From Amycolatopsis sp. EV170708-02-1 (GTDB lineage: Bacteria > Actinomycetota > Actinomycetes > Mycobacteriales > Pseudonocardiaceae), in NCBI RefSeq assembly GCF_022479115.1, contig NZ_CP092497.1, positions 9,424,001 through 9,488,000 on the forward strand: a stretch of DNA of 64,000 nt, written 5' to 3'. Each line of letters starts with the position of its first letter. Position 1 is the first letter of the stretch. Positions 25,623 to 34,195 of this stretch are shown piece after piece. Position numbers and translations under genes: made by a program. The notes under the pieces were generated by a model, which did no database searches, was not told the DNA's origin, and was given only the letters and a program-made list of their open reading frames with translations.

Positions 25623-26777
25623 ATGACATCGACACCGACGGGCGAGCGCGTGCTCGCACCGGATCTGGCCAGGGGTTTCGCGCTCCTGCTCGTCGCGCTG
25701 GCGCATACCGCGAGCATCTTCCTGGGGAACACGCCTGGCGTCGATCAGACGCCGGAAGGCCTGGAGCGGCCGTACTTCGTCGTGCTGTTCGTGCTCGTCC
25801 ACGCGTGCGCGCTGCCGCTGTTCGGCATGATGCTCGGCTACGGGATGGTGCAGTTCGCCGATCGGCAGGAGAGGCTGGGCATGGCCTGGCCGGAAACGCG
25901 GGGCATTCTGCTCCGCCGCCACGCGTGGCTACTCGTCTTCGGCGCCATCGACGGGGTGCTGTTCTTCTCCGGCGACGTGCTCGGCGCGTACGGCGTGATC
26001 GGCGTGGTGTTCGCCCTGCTGCTTTTGCGGCGCGGCAAGGGTTTCTATCGCATTCCGGTGCTGTACCTGGGTTTCGGCGTCTGCTATCTCGCCGTGCTGA
26101 TGTACCTGGTGCTCACCGGGAACTCCGGGAGCGCGCCGGTCCCGTCCGTCGAGGACGTGTCGTCACTGGCGCCGACGTATGGCGACGCCGTGCGAGAACG
26201 GCTCGTCGAATGGCCGATGACCACGGCGGTGCTGCTGTCGTCGATCCTCTTCGTCTGGGTGGGCGCCTGGGCCGCGAAGAAACGCGTGCTGGAGGAGCCG
26301 AATCGGAAGCTGCTCCTTTTCGGCCTGTTCGGCGGTTTCGGTGTCGCGATCGCGGGCGCGCTGCCGATGGGGCTCTTCGCCGGTGACCATGTCGGCTTCG
26401 ACGAGGAGACCGCCGGGCTCGTCAAGCTGATGTACGAGGGAGCGGGCCTGTTCGGCGCGATCGGCTACATCAGCCTGTTCGGGCTCGTCGGCATGGCGAT
26501 CGGCAAGAAGCGCCGCGGCGTCGTGGTCACCGCGATCTCCGCGCTCGGCCAGCGCACCCTGAGCGCGTACCTGTTCCAGTCGGTGGCGTGGCTGATCCTG
26601 GCGCCGCCGTTCATGCTGGGGTTGAGCGGCAGCACGTTCGTCGCGGCCGCCTGCGGGCTCGGGGTGTGGCTGCTGACGGTCGTCGTCGCGTATGTGATGC
26701 ACCGCCGGGAGTATCGGGGGCCGGCGGAGATCCTGGTGCGGAAACTCGCGTACCGGAGCCCGAAGGCCGGCGCGTAG
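25623..26777 (+). CDS. DUF418/YeiB-type membrane protein
   Basis: This 384-residue protein has about ten membrane segments. It starts LAPDLARGFALLLVALAHTASIF, the DxxRGxA entry of the YeiB/DUF418 family, and the C-terminal DUF418 domain has ALGQRTLSAYLFQSVAWLIL with GxxSLTxYLxQS-like residues. These proteins resemble acyltransferase-3 folds and may move acyl groups; their substrate is unknown. ATG 25623 follows GGGGGACC. It is probably repressed by the upstream TetR gene through the operator in the 69-bp gap. Confidence 0.88.
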   Translation: MTSTPTGERVLAPDLARGFALLLVALAHTASIFLGNTPGVDQTPEGLERPYFVVLFVLVHACALPLFGMMLGYGMVQFADRQERLGMAWPETRGILLRRHAWLLVFGAIDGVLFFSGDVLGAYGVIGVVFALLLLRRGKGFYRIPVLYLGFGVCYLAVLMYLVLTGNSGSAPVPSVEDVSSLAPTYGDAVRERLVEWPMTTAVLLSSILFVWVGAWAAKKRVLEEPNRKLLLFGLFGGFGVAIAGALPMGLFAGDHVGFDEETAGLVKLMYEGAGLFGAIGYISLFGLVGMAIGKKRRGVVVTAISALGQRTLSAYLFQSVAWLILAPPFMLGLSGSTFVAAACGLGVWLLTVVVAYVMHRREYRGPAEILVRKLAYRSPKAGA

Positions 26778-26796
26778 ATCCGGATCCGGCAGGTGC

Positions 26797-26839
26797 GAAG
26801 GCTCCTTTCGTCGCATCAGACGCGGTGAAGGGAGCCTTC
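26797..26839. repeat. Family-B hairpin, copy 2
   Basis: GAAGGCTCCTTTC (26797-26809) pairs with GAAGGGAGCCTTC (26827-26839), with one wobble pair. The loop has TCGCATCAGACGCG, close to the loop at 59941. It lies 20 bp after the DUF418 stop in a 224-bp gap before a convergent gene; the rest of that gap shows nothing recognisable. Confidence 0.8.
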
Positions 26840-27001
26840 AGCCCACTCGCGACAGCAAGGAAACCGTGCAGATAGGTACCAACCGGGCATTTCGCCACCG
26901 ATGATCGTCCTTTATGGACAGCCGCGGCCGGTCCAGTCGCCTGATCAACCCCGGTCGCGAAAGCCACTTTCGCGACGTCCTCAGGCCGGCGCGCACCGGG
27001 C

Positions 27002-27637
27002 CTAAAGCTTCACCGGCGCCCCGACGTCCAGCACCTTCACCTCGGTGCCTTCCGGAGCGAGGTTCGCGAACAGGCCGTAGTGCATCTGAGGCCGCGCAAG
27101 GACGGCCTCGTGGATCGGGACGGCGAGGCGCGGCGACACCGCCCGCAGGTAGTCGACAGCCTCGCCAGCCTTGAGCCACGGGGCACCGGTGGGCAGGCCC
27201 AGGACGTCGATCTTCCGTTCCGGCACGAAGAACGAGTCGCCCGGGTGGTAGAAGGCGCCGTGGTCGACGATGTAGCCGACGTTCGGGATCACCGGGATCT
27301 CCTCGTGGATCACCGCGTGCTCCCCGCCGACGACGTCAACGCTGCTGGAGCCGATTTCGAGGGCGTCGCCGGGGTTCGCGATCTGGAACTCGGCGCCGAT
27401 CTTCCCTGCCGCTTCGGCGGAACCCGGGTCGACGATCAGCCGCACGCCGGGGTTCGCCTCCAGCAGTGCGGGAAGCCTGTCCGCGTCGAGGTGGTCGAAA
27501 TGCTGGTGCGTGATCAGGATGGCGTCCAGTTCGCGTTCGCCTTCGAAACCCGTCGAGAAGGTGCCGGGGTCGATCAGGATCCGCGCGCCCTCGGTCTCGA
27601 GAAGGGTGCAAGCATGTCCAAAGTGGACAATACGCAT
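27002..27637 (-). CDS. MBL-fold metallo-hydrolase
   Basis: This 211-residue protein of the metallo-beta-lactamase fold is of the UlaG-like small type. MRIVHFGHACTLLETEGARILIDPG starts it. The metal motif is THQHFDHLD (HxHxDH), with further ligands in GGEHAVIHEE, HPGDSFFVP and PIHEAVLA. Substrate unknown. It is co-directional with the ArsR-type gene upstream (33-bp gap), and a C-terminal PHE-like end is normal. The start is fixed by the family N-terminus. Confidence 0.88.
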   Translation of the reverse strand: MRIVHFGHACTLLETEGARILIDPGTFSTGFEGERELDAILITHQHFDHLDADRLPALLEANPGVRLIVDPGSAEAAGKIGAEFQIANPGDALEIGSSSVDVVGGEHAVIHEEIPVIPNVGYIVDHGAFYHPGDSFFVPERKIDVLGLPTGAPWLKAGEAVDYLRAVSPRLAVPIHEAVLARPQMHYGLFANLAPEGTEVKVLDVGAPVKL

Positions 27638-27670
27638 CGGTGTTCTCCTTCGCGGTAGATCGATTCCAGC

Positions 27671-28615
27671 CTATGCCCGCAGCAGGGCGTCGCCAAGTTC
27701 GGTGCGCCGGTACCGGACTTCTCGGCCGTGTCGCCGGGTTTCGAGCAGGCCTGCCGCGTGCATCGCGGTCAGGTGCTGCGAGACCGTCGGCGCCGAGAAG
27801 CTCAGCCGTCGTGCCAGCTCGGTGGTGCTCGCGGGTTCGTTGAGCGTTGTGAGCAAGGCGGCCTTCGTCCGGCCGAGCACTCCCGCGAGCGCGCCGGGCG
27901 GTCGTTCGGGATCCGACCAGAGTTCGGCCACGCCGCGGGCCGGATACAGCAGCGAAGGCTGCCACGGCTCCATCGTGATCACCCCGACCGAAGGCCACGC
28001 GAAGACGCCTGGGATCAGCAGCAATCCGCGCCGGTCGAGGTGGACGCGGCCGCGTTCCTTCATCTCGATCACCAGGACGTCGTCGATCAGCCGCACTCGC
28101 GGGTGGATGTCCTCCAGCACCAGCGCGATACCGCCGGCGGCAAGCCGTCGCGAGCGTTCCTCGATGTCGGCGACGAGGAACCGGCGCATCCGGGGCCAAT
28201 GCGGTTCGACCAGTTCGGTCCAGGCGATCTCCATCTGGCTCGCCAGCAGATCCCTTGCCTCGGCGGGATCTTCCGGCAGCCCGCTCAGGTCGGCGTCCAC
28301 TTTGGACAGCTCGTGCGCGACCTGCTCCGGCGCCGTGCGGCGGATTTCGGCGAGCTGCGCGGACGCGGTGGTCTCCGGGCCGCTCGGCGGCGGGCTGAGG
28401 AAATCGGTGATGTAGTGCCGCGCGCTCATCACCTTCGAGAAGCCGTCGATGGGCAGGTCCGGCAGTTTCGCGGCGGCCTCACGCAGCCACGGCAGATGGC
28501 TCGGATGCCCGCGCCGTCCGAGCAGGGTCTGCATCGCGCCCATGGTCTCGTCGAGCGGGGAGATGCCGAAGCGGACGCGGTTCGCGCTCTCGGCGGTCAG
28601 GACCAGCTCGATCAT
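27671..28615 (-). CDS. ArsR-type regulator with N-terminal DUF5937-like domain
   Basis: This is a 314-residue regulator. Its last 90 residues are an ArsR winged helix (RTKAALLTTLNEPASTTELARRLSFSAPTVSQHLTAMHAAGLLETRRHGREVRYRRT). The first 200 residues are a helical domain of the type annotated DUF5937 in actinomycetes. No metal-binding CxC is seen, so this is not a classic metal sensor. It is divergent from the MFS exporter at 28677 with the inverted repeat 28619-28636 between them, so it probably regulates the exporter and its own operon with the MBL-fold gene. Confidence 0.87.
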   Translation of the reverse strand: MIELVLTAESANRVRFGISPLDETMGAMQTLLGRRGHPSHLPWLREAAAKLPDLPIDGFSKVMSARHYITDFLSPPPSGPETTASAQLAEIRRTAPEQVAHELSKVDADLSGLPEDPAEARDLLASQMEIAWTELVEPHWPRMRRFLVADIEERSRRLAAGGIALVLEDIHPRVRLIDDVLVIEMKERGRVHLDRRGLLLIPGVFAWPSVGVITMEPWQPSLLYPARGVAELWSDPERPPGALAGVLGRTKAALLTTLNEPASTTELARRLSFSAPTVSQHLTAMHAAGLLETRRHGREVRYRRTELGDALLRA

Positions 28616-28618
28616 CGG

Positions 28619-28636
28619 ATTAGGCTATGCCCTAAT
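28619..28636. promoter_or_regulatory. ArsR operator-like palindrome
   Basis: ATTAGG and CCTAAT flank a 6-bp centre, 4 bp upstream of the ArsR start and 41 bp upstream of the MFS start. Short AT-rich palindromes of this form are usual for winged-helix repressors. Both genes would be blocked at once. Confidence 0.65.
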
Positions 28637-28676
28637 CAATGGTCCTCGCCAGCCCGTGTTCGGCAGTGTTCGTGGC

Positions 28677-29819
28677 ATGACGTTGCTGCGTAATTCCGGG
28701 TATTGGCGCTGGTCGGCGGGGGTGCAACTGAACCGGCTGCCCGCCACGATGGCGCCACTGGCCTTCACCGTGCTGACCACCGCGACGACCGGTTCGTACC
28801 GGCTCGGCGGGGTCATGATGGCCGTGTTCGTCGCCGCCGAGATGGTCGGCGCCGTGCCGACCGGACGGCTGCTCGACCGCGTCGGCCCCGCGCGCGGTCT
28901 CGTCGTGTTGCTTCCGCTGGTCGCCGCCGGACTGTTCCTGCTGGCCGCGGTCGCTTCCGCCGGAGCTCCGGACTGGGTGCTGCTCGCGCTGGCGATCCCG
29001 CCGGGGCTGGTGGCCGGCGGGTTGAACGGCGGTTTCCGCACGCTGCTCGCCGCGACGGTGACCGATGACGAACTGCCGAGGGCCGTTTCGGTGGACGCGA
29101 TGATCCTCGAAGGCGTCATCGTCGGCGGTCCGCTGCTGGTGGCGCTCCTGGCGACGTCCGGCCCGGTCGTCCCGGTTCTCGCGATGGCCGTCGTCGCCCT
29201 GCTGGCGGCGCTGCTCGTACCGCGGCGGACCGTCGTGCGAAATCCACAAAGGACGGTCGAACGGCAGTCGATCCCGGTCGCCGCCTGTGTGCCCTGGCTG
29301 GCGGGGCTGTTCACCGTCGGGCTCCTGCTGTCGACCATCGAGGTCGGGCTGCTGCCGCTCGTCCTGCGCCTCGGCGCGCCCGAATCGGCGACGGCCATCG
29401 TCATCGTGGTGCTGTGCGGCGCCAGCATCGGCGGGAGCGCGCTGTACGCGGCGCGGGGCAAGGCCGGCGATCCGCGGCTGTTCCTTGCCGGTTTCGTGCT
29501 CGGCGGGATCGTGGTTTCGGCGGGCTTCGGCTGGGCCGGGCTGCTCGGCGGGGTCGCGCTGATCGGGCTCTGCACGGGGCCGCTGATGGCCGTGTCGTCG
29601 GTCAACCTGCAGAAGCTGCTGCCGGAACGCCGCCGGTCGGAGGGGTTCTCGCTGGCCTTCACCGTGCAGGCTTCGGGCTTCGGCCTGGGCTCGCTGGCGA
29701 TCGGCGTGCTGCCGGTCTGGCTGTGCCCGCTTCTCGGTGTCCTTGCGGCGCTGGTCTCCTGTGCGATGCTGGTGGCACGCCCCAGGCGAGCTATTGGCAC
29801 GCCGTCAGTAACGTCGTAG
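28677..29819 (+). CDS. MFS transporter
   Basis: This 380-residue inner-membrane exporter has about 11-12 helices. TTATTGSYRLGGVMMAVFVAAEMVGAVPTGRLLDRVGPARG contains the MFS loop 2-3 motif (GRLLDRVG). Later helices have GLLLSTIEVGLLPLV and LCGASIGGSALYAARGKAG. ATG 28677 gives a normal first helix; an upstream GTG at 28656 is possible. Drug or small-molecule efflux is likely, controlled by the divergent ArsR-type protein (inference). Confidence 0.87.
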   Translation: MTLLRNSGYWRWSAGVQLNRLPATMAPLAFTVLTTATTGSYRLGGVMMAVFVAAEMVGAVPTGRLLDRVGPARGLVVLLPLVAAGLFLLAAVASAGAPDWVLLALAIPPGLVAGGLNGGFRTLLAATVTDDELPRAVSVDAMILEGVIVGGPLLVALLATSGPVVPVLAMAVVALLAALLVPRRTVVRNPQRTVERQSIPVAACVPWLAGLFTVGLLLSTIEVGLLPLVLRLGAPESATAIVIVVLCGASIGGSALYAARGKAGDPRLFLAGFVLGGIVVSAGFGWAGLLGGVALIGLCTGPLMAVSSVNLQKLLPERRRSEGFSLAFTVQASGFGLGSLAIGVLPVWLCPLLGVLAALVSCAMLVARPRRAIGTPSVTS

Positions 29820-29852
29820 CCTGGGCTTTGAGCCGAGACACGGGAGAAGTCG

Positions 29853-31355
29853 ATGACCGCAGTCCAGCCGAAGCCGACCGCGCACAGCGTGGGGGAGACC
29901 TTCGATTCCCTCAGCCCGGCGACCGACGAGGTCGTCGGCACCTACCCGGTGCACAGCAAGGAGGACGTCCGCGCCGCCATCGCCCGCGCGAGGGACGCCG
30001 CCGAATGGTGGGCCGGGCTCGGTTACGACGGCCGCGCCGAACGCCTGCGCCGCTGGAAGGGCGTCATCACCCGCAGGCTGCCGCAGCTGTGCCAGGTCGT
30101 GCGCGACGAGACCGGGAAGCCGATCGCCGATGCGCAACTGGAGAGCGTCCTCGCCATCGAGCACATCGCGTGGGCAGGCAAGCACGCGCGCAAGATCCTC
30201 GGCAAGCAGCGCCGCGCGGCCGGGCTGATGATGTCGAACCAGGCGGCGACGGTCGAGTACCAGCCGCTCGGCGTCGTCGGCGTGATCGGCCCGTGGAACT
30301 ACCCCGTGTTCACCCCGCTGGGCTCCATCGCCTACGCGCTCGCCGCCGGCAACACCGTCGTCTTCAAACCGAGCGAGTACACGCCCGGCGTCGGGAAATG
30401 GCTGGTCGACGCGTTCAACGAGGTCGTCCCGGAATGGCCGGTGCTGCAGCTGATCACCGGCTTCGGCGAGACCGGCGCCGCGCTCGTCACGGGAGGCGTC
30501 GACAAGATCGCCTTCACCGGTTCGACCGGCACGGGCAAGAAGATCATGGCCGCGGCCGCCGAGACGCTGACCCCGGTGATCATCGAGGCCGGCGGCAAGG
30601 ACGCCGTCCTGGTCGACGCGGACGCCGACCTCGAGGCCGCCGCGGACGCGACCGTCTGGGGCGCGTTCTCCAACTCGGGCCAGACCTGCATCGGCGTCGA
30701 GCGCGTGTACGTCCACGAGCGTGTGCACGACGAGTTCGTCGCGAAGGTCGTCGAGAAGTCGAAGGACGTGCGGGCCGGCTCGGACGCGGCCGCGCAGTAC
30801 GGCCCGGTGACGATGCCCTCGCAGCTTTCGGTGATCAAGCGCCACATCGCGGACGCCATCGAGCGCGGCGGAAAGGCGCTGGTCGGCGGCGTCGACGCGG
30901 TCGGCGACCGCTACGTCCAGCCGACGGTGCTCGTCGACGTGCCCGAGGACTCCGTGGCGGTCCAGGAGGAGACGTTCGGCCCGACCGTCACCATCGCCAA
31001 GGTCCGCGACATGGACGAGGCCGTCGAGAAGGCCAACGACACGAAGTACGGCCTCGGCTCGACGGTGTTCTCGAAGTCGCGCGGCCTCGAACTGGCCGGA
31101 CGGCTGCGCACCGGCATGACGTCGATCAACGCGCCGCTTTCCTTCGCCGGTATCGCTTCGCTGCCCTTCGGTGGCGTCGGCGATTCGGGCTTCGGCCGGA
31201 TCCACGGCCCGGAGGGCCTGCGCGAGTTCGCCCGGCCGAAGGCCGTCGCGCGGCAGCGGTTCACCGCGCCGATCGTGCTGACCTCGTTCTCGCGCAAGGA
31301 AAAGACGGACGCTCTCGTCGCGAAGCTGATCACCGTGCTGCACGGAAAGCGCTGA
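29853..31355 (+). CDS. NAD(P)-dependent aldehyde dehydrogenase family protein
   Basis: This 500-residue dehydrogenase has GVVGVIGPWNYPVFTPL, FKPSEYTPGVG, IAFTGSTGTGKKI (cofactor loop), VIIEAGGKDAVLV (catalytic Glu region) and FSNSGQTCIGVERVYV (catalytic Cys). The EETFGPTVTI and LPFGGVGDSGFGRIHGPEGL C-terminus fits the long-chain/aromatic (class-3-like) group. ATG 29853 follows GGGAGAAGTCG. It is convergent with the GMC oxidoreductase, so both may process related alcohols and aldehydes, though not as an operon. Confidence 0.92.
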   Translation: MTAVQPKPTAHSVGETFDSLSPATDEVVGTYPVHSKEDVRAAIARARDAAEWWAGLGYDGRAERLRRWKGVITRRLPQLCQVVRDETGKPIADAQLESVLAIEHIAWAGKHARKILGKQRRAAGLMMSNQAATVEYQPLGVVGVIGPWNYPVFTPLGSIAYALAAGNTVVFKPSEYTPGVGKWLVDAFNEVVPEWPVLQLITGFGETGAALVTGGVDKIAFTGSTGTGKKIMAAAAETLTPVIIEAGGKDAVLVDADADLEAAADATVWGAFSNSGQTCIGVERVYVHERVHDEFVAKVVEKSKDVRAGSDAAAQYGPVTMPSQLSVIKRHIADAIERGGKALVGGVDAVGDRYVQPTVLVDVPEDSVAVQEETFGPTVTIAKVRDMDEAVEKANDTKYGLGSTVFSKSRGLELAGRLRTGMTSINAPLSFAGIASLPFGGVGDSGFGRIHGPEGLREFARPKAVARQRFTAPIVLTSFSRKEKTDALVAKLITVLHGKR

Positions 31356-31434
31356 GCTGAAGGACGCTTTCCCCGCATGAGATGCGGGGAAAGCGCCCTT
31401 CACCGCGTCTGATGCGGGGAAAGCGTCCTTCAGC
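31356..31434. repeat. Three-arm hairpin element between convergent genes
   Basis: One left arm (31356-31378, GCTGAAGGACGCTTTCC and onward) can pair with either of two right arms: 31381-31402 (one mismatch) or 31411-31434 (perfect over 23 bp). The right arms are direct repeats 30 bp apart. It starts right after the dehydrogenase stop and covers the GMC oxidoreductase stop. It probably acts as a bidirectional terminator. Confidence 0.8.
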
Positions 31435-33013
31435 CGCGGCCCCGGATGAGGTCCGCGGCCTTCTCCGCGACCATGATCGTCGGCGCGTTCGTGTTCCCAC
31501 GCGGCACCACGGGCATCACCGAAGCGTCCACCACGCGCAGCCCCTCCACCCCGCGCACCTTCAGCGACGGGTCGACGACGGCGTTCTCGCCCGTCCCCAT
31601 CGAGCAGGTCCCGACCGGGTGGTACAGCGTCTGCGTCTTCTCGCGCACGTAGTCGGCCAGCTCCTCGTCGGTCAGGTCGTGCCGCTCCGGCAGGAACGGC
31701 TTGTCCAGATACCGCGCCAGCGGGCCGGACTTCCCGATCTCCACCAGCGCGCGCATCCCGGCGAGCATCTTCTCCATGTCCACGGATTCCGCGTAGTACG
31801 CCGGGTCGATTTCGGGTTTCCACAAGGGATTCCCCGACTTCAGCCGCAGCCGTCCCCGGCTCGCGACGTCCACGAGGGTCGCCGCCGACGTGAAGCCCGG
31901 CACCGTCGGCTCGCGCATCCCGTTGTCGTAGAACAACGTCGGCGCGACGTGGATCTGCATGTCCGGCGGCGAGACACCGTCCGCCGCGGGGAAGAACGCG
32001 CCCGCCTCACCGATGTTCGAAGCCAGCGGGCCGCGTTTGGTGAGCTGGTAGCGCACCAGGCCGCCGGGCGTCGCCGCGTCCACCAGGTCGGTGGTGCCGC
32101 GTGTCGACCAGATGATCCCGCAGGCCGGGTGGTCGTGCAGGTTGTCGCCGACACCGGGAAGCGCGGCGACGACGTCGATCCCGTGCTCCCGCAGGTGTTC
32201 CGCGGGTCCGACGCCGGAGAGCATCAGCAACTGCGGCGAGTTCACCGCGCCACCGCTCAGCAGGACCTCGGTCGACGCGCGCACGGTCGTCTCGGCGCCT
32301 TGGTCCAAATAGGACACTCCGACGGCGCGGGTGCCTTCGAAGACGACGCGGGTGGCTTGCGCGTTGGTCCGCACGGTGAGGTTCGGGCGCGACAACGCCG
32401 GCCGCAGGTACGCGTCGGCCGTCGACCAGCGGCGGCCCTTCTTGCAGGTCACCTGGTAGACGCCGGCGCCTTCCTGCGACTCCCCGTTGAAGTCGTCGGT
32501 GCGCTTGAGGCCCCACGCGACGGCGGAATCGACCCAGGCGAGCGACAGCTCGTGGGTGAAGCGGCGATCCTCGACGTTCAGCGGACCGTCGGTGCCGTGC
32601 AGCGGCCCACCGAGCCGCTGGTTCCCCTCGGCCCGTTTGAAATACGGCAGGACGTCGTCGAAGCCCCAGCCCTCGGCTCCGTGCCCGTCACGCCAGCCGT
32701 CGTAGTCCGCGCGGTTGCCGCGGATGTAGATCATCGCGTTGATCGACGAGCAGCCGCCGAGTGTCTTCCCTCGTGGCCAGTACAGCGACTGGCCGGTGTG
32801 CTTCTGCTCGACCGTCTCGTAGTTCCAGTCCCACTTCGTCTTGAACAGACCGGGGAACGCGGCGGGGATGTGGATCTCGTCGGCGTCGTCCTCGCCGCCG
32901 GCTTCGAGCAGGAGCACCCGCGCCGACGGATCCTCGCTCAGCCGGTTCGCCAGTACGCATCCCGCGCTGCCCGCGCCGACGATCACGTAGTCGAAGGAGT
33001 CCTGAACGGCCAC
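31430..33013 (-). CDS. GMC-family flavin oxidoreductase (choline-dehydrogenase-like)
   Basis: This 527-residue flavoenzyme starts FDYVIVGAGSAGCVLANRLSEDPS, the FAD fold. WPRGKTLGGCSSINAMIYIRGNRADYDGW is the GMC signature 1, VLLSGGAVNSPQLLMLSGVGPAEHL signature 2. The end VDPSLKVRGVEGLRVVDASVMP, followed by NTNAPTIMVAEKAADLI, holds the active-site His-Asn/His region. Substrate: an alcohol, possibly choline or a polyethylene glycol; not decidable. Its stop lies inside the hairpin element. The 102-bp gap upstream presumably has the promoter. Confidence 0.92.
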   Translation of the reverse strand: MAVQDSFDYVIVGAGSAGCVLANRLSEDPSARVLLLEAGGEDDADEIHIPAAFPGLFKTKWDWNYETVEQKHTGQSLYWPRGKTLGGCSSINAMIYIRGNRADYDGWRDGHGAEGWGFDDVLPYFKRAEGNQRLGGPLHGTDGPLNVEDRRFTHELSLAWVDSAVAWGLKRTDDFNGESQEGAGVYQVTCKKGRRWSTADAYLRPALSRPNLTVRTNAQATRVVFEGTRAVGVSYLDQGAETTVRASTEVLLSGGAVNSPQLLMLSGVGPAEHLREHGIDVVAALPGVGDNLHDHPACGIIWSTRGTTDLVDAATPGGLVRYQLTKRGPLASNIGEAGAFFPAADGVSPPDMQIHVAPTLFYDNGMREPTVPGFTSAATLVDVASRGRLRLKSGNPLWKPEIDPAYYAESVDMEKMLAGMRALVEIGKSGPLARYLDKPFLPERHDLTDEELADYVREKTQTLYHPVGTCSMGTGENAVVDPSLKVRGVEGLRVVDASVMPVVPRGNTNAPTIMVAEKAADLIRGRG

Positions 33014-33115
33014 GGTGCCTCCTGCTGCTCGCCCGGTGTTGACGCCCCGCCAATGGGCTCATCTTGGCCCAGCGCCGCGCTCCGAGCATCCCCCAGACGA
33101 AGGATCGGTGCGACC

Positions 33116-33889
33116 TCAGTCGGAGTCGGGTGAAAAAGAGGTCACGCAGGGGCCGCCCTCGGCGTCGTCCTCGGTCTCGATCCGGCCGGGGTTCCGGACG
33201 CCGTCGACCTCGCCCGAGAGGTGCAGGATCGTCTGCTTCGCGGTGGTCAGCACGTCGGCGTTGTCGACGGTGTACTTCGCCTCGCCGTGGATGATCTGCT
33301 GCACGCCGTCGCGGGTCGTGTCCGCCACCTTCTCGCACAGCACGGACAACGCCGCCGGGATGTCGCGCGCGTTGATCGCGTCGACGAACTTGTTCCCCGC
33401 CTCTTCCCCGGTCTTGACGTCCGGACGCGGCGACGGCTTCGTGTCGAGGCTCGGCAGCGGCTCGGGCTCGCCGCCGACCTTGGCGTCGCGCACGCACCAG
33501 CCGCCCTCGTCGGGGATCATCGCGATCCCGACGGTCTGGCCCCCGGTGGTGAACGCGGCCGAGTACTCCTGTGCCGCACGCTGGCGCGCGGGCGTGCTCA
33601 GCTGTGCGCCTTCCGAAGCGGCCATCATCTGCTCGAAGGTGTAGGACCGCTTCGAGCGGATCGGGCACCAGAGCTGGCTGACGCGACCCTCGCCGACGCC
33701 GTTCACGAACGACCGGCCCAGCTGCTCCGGCGTCGCGCGCGAGGTGATGTCGGGCTTGGCCTTGAAGAACCCCGGTGTCACGAAGCCGGTGAATGCGACA
33801 CCGCCCGCGATCAGGACGAACACCAGCGCCAGCGTGATCCAGAGGCCGGTCTTCGACTTCTTCGGCGGTGCGTACTGCCCGTAGGTCAT
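33116..33889 (-). CDS. Single-pass membrane protein with extracytosolic domain, paralogue of 42828-43622
   Basis: The 257-residue protein has a cytosolic MTYGQYAPPKKSKTG segment, one membrane helix at about 16-38 (LWITLALVFVLIAGGVAFTGFVT) and an outer domain with LWCPIRSKRSYTFEQMMAAS, GGWCVRDAK and LSVLCEKVAD. The start and helix (PPKKSKTGL..GFVTPGF) match the Q-rich protein at 42828-43622. ATG 33889 is chosen because MTYxQ starts both. Function unknown. It is divergent from purS, with 66 bp between the starts. Confidence 0.8.
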   Translation of the reverse strand: MTYGQYAPPKKSKTGLWITLALVFVLIAGGVAFTGFVTPGFFKAKPDITSRATPEQLGRSFVNGVGEGRVSQLWCPIRSKRSYTFEQMMAASEGAQLSTPARQRAAQEYSAAFTTGGQTVGIAMIPDEGGWCVRDAKVGGEPEPLPSLDTKPSPRPDVKTGEEAGNKFVDAINARDIPAALSVLCEKVADTTRDGVQQIIHGEAKYTVDNADVLTTAKQTILHLSGEVDGVRNPGRIETEDDAEGGPCVTSFSPDSD

Positions 33890-33955
33890 GCGGCAACCGT
33901 AGTGAAGTAGGCTCGGGCGGTACCCACGACCTGCGTGAATAAGGAGCAGCCTGCC

Positions 33956-34195
33956 GTGGCCCGAGTCGTCGTCGACGTCATGCCCAAGCCCGAAATCCTC
34001 GACCCGCAGGGCCAAGCCGCGCTCGGCGCGGCCGGTCGTCTCGGCTTCACCGGGATCACCGAGATCCGTCAGGGCAAGCACTTCGAGATCGAGGTCGACG
34101 ACTCCGTCGACGACGCGACGCTCGAAAAGATCGCCGAAGGTTTCCTCGCGAACCCCGTCATCGAGCAGTGGACCATCAAGCGGGTGGACGCGTGA
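33956..34195 (+). CDS. purS: Phosphoribosylformylglycinamidine synthase subunit PurS
   Basis: This small subunit of FGAM synthase bridges PurQ and PurL, allowing ammonia transfer. The 79-residue product starts [20 protein letters not shown] and has [20 protein letters not shown], both typical. GTG 33956 is set by AAGGAGCAG upstream; an earlier ATG at 33935 would overlap that site. It overlaps purQ by four bases (GTGA), so translation is coupled. Confidence 0.95.
   Translation: MARVVVDVMPKPEILDPQGQAALGAAGRLGFTGITEIRQGKHFEIEVDDSVDDATLEKIAEGFLANPVIEQWTIKRVDA

Noticed and set aside
33935..33955. Earlier ATG start for purS
   Set aside because: It would include the AAGGAGCAG ribosome site that fits GTG 33956.
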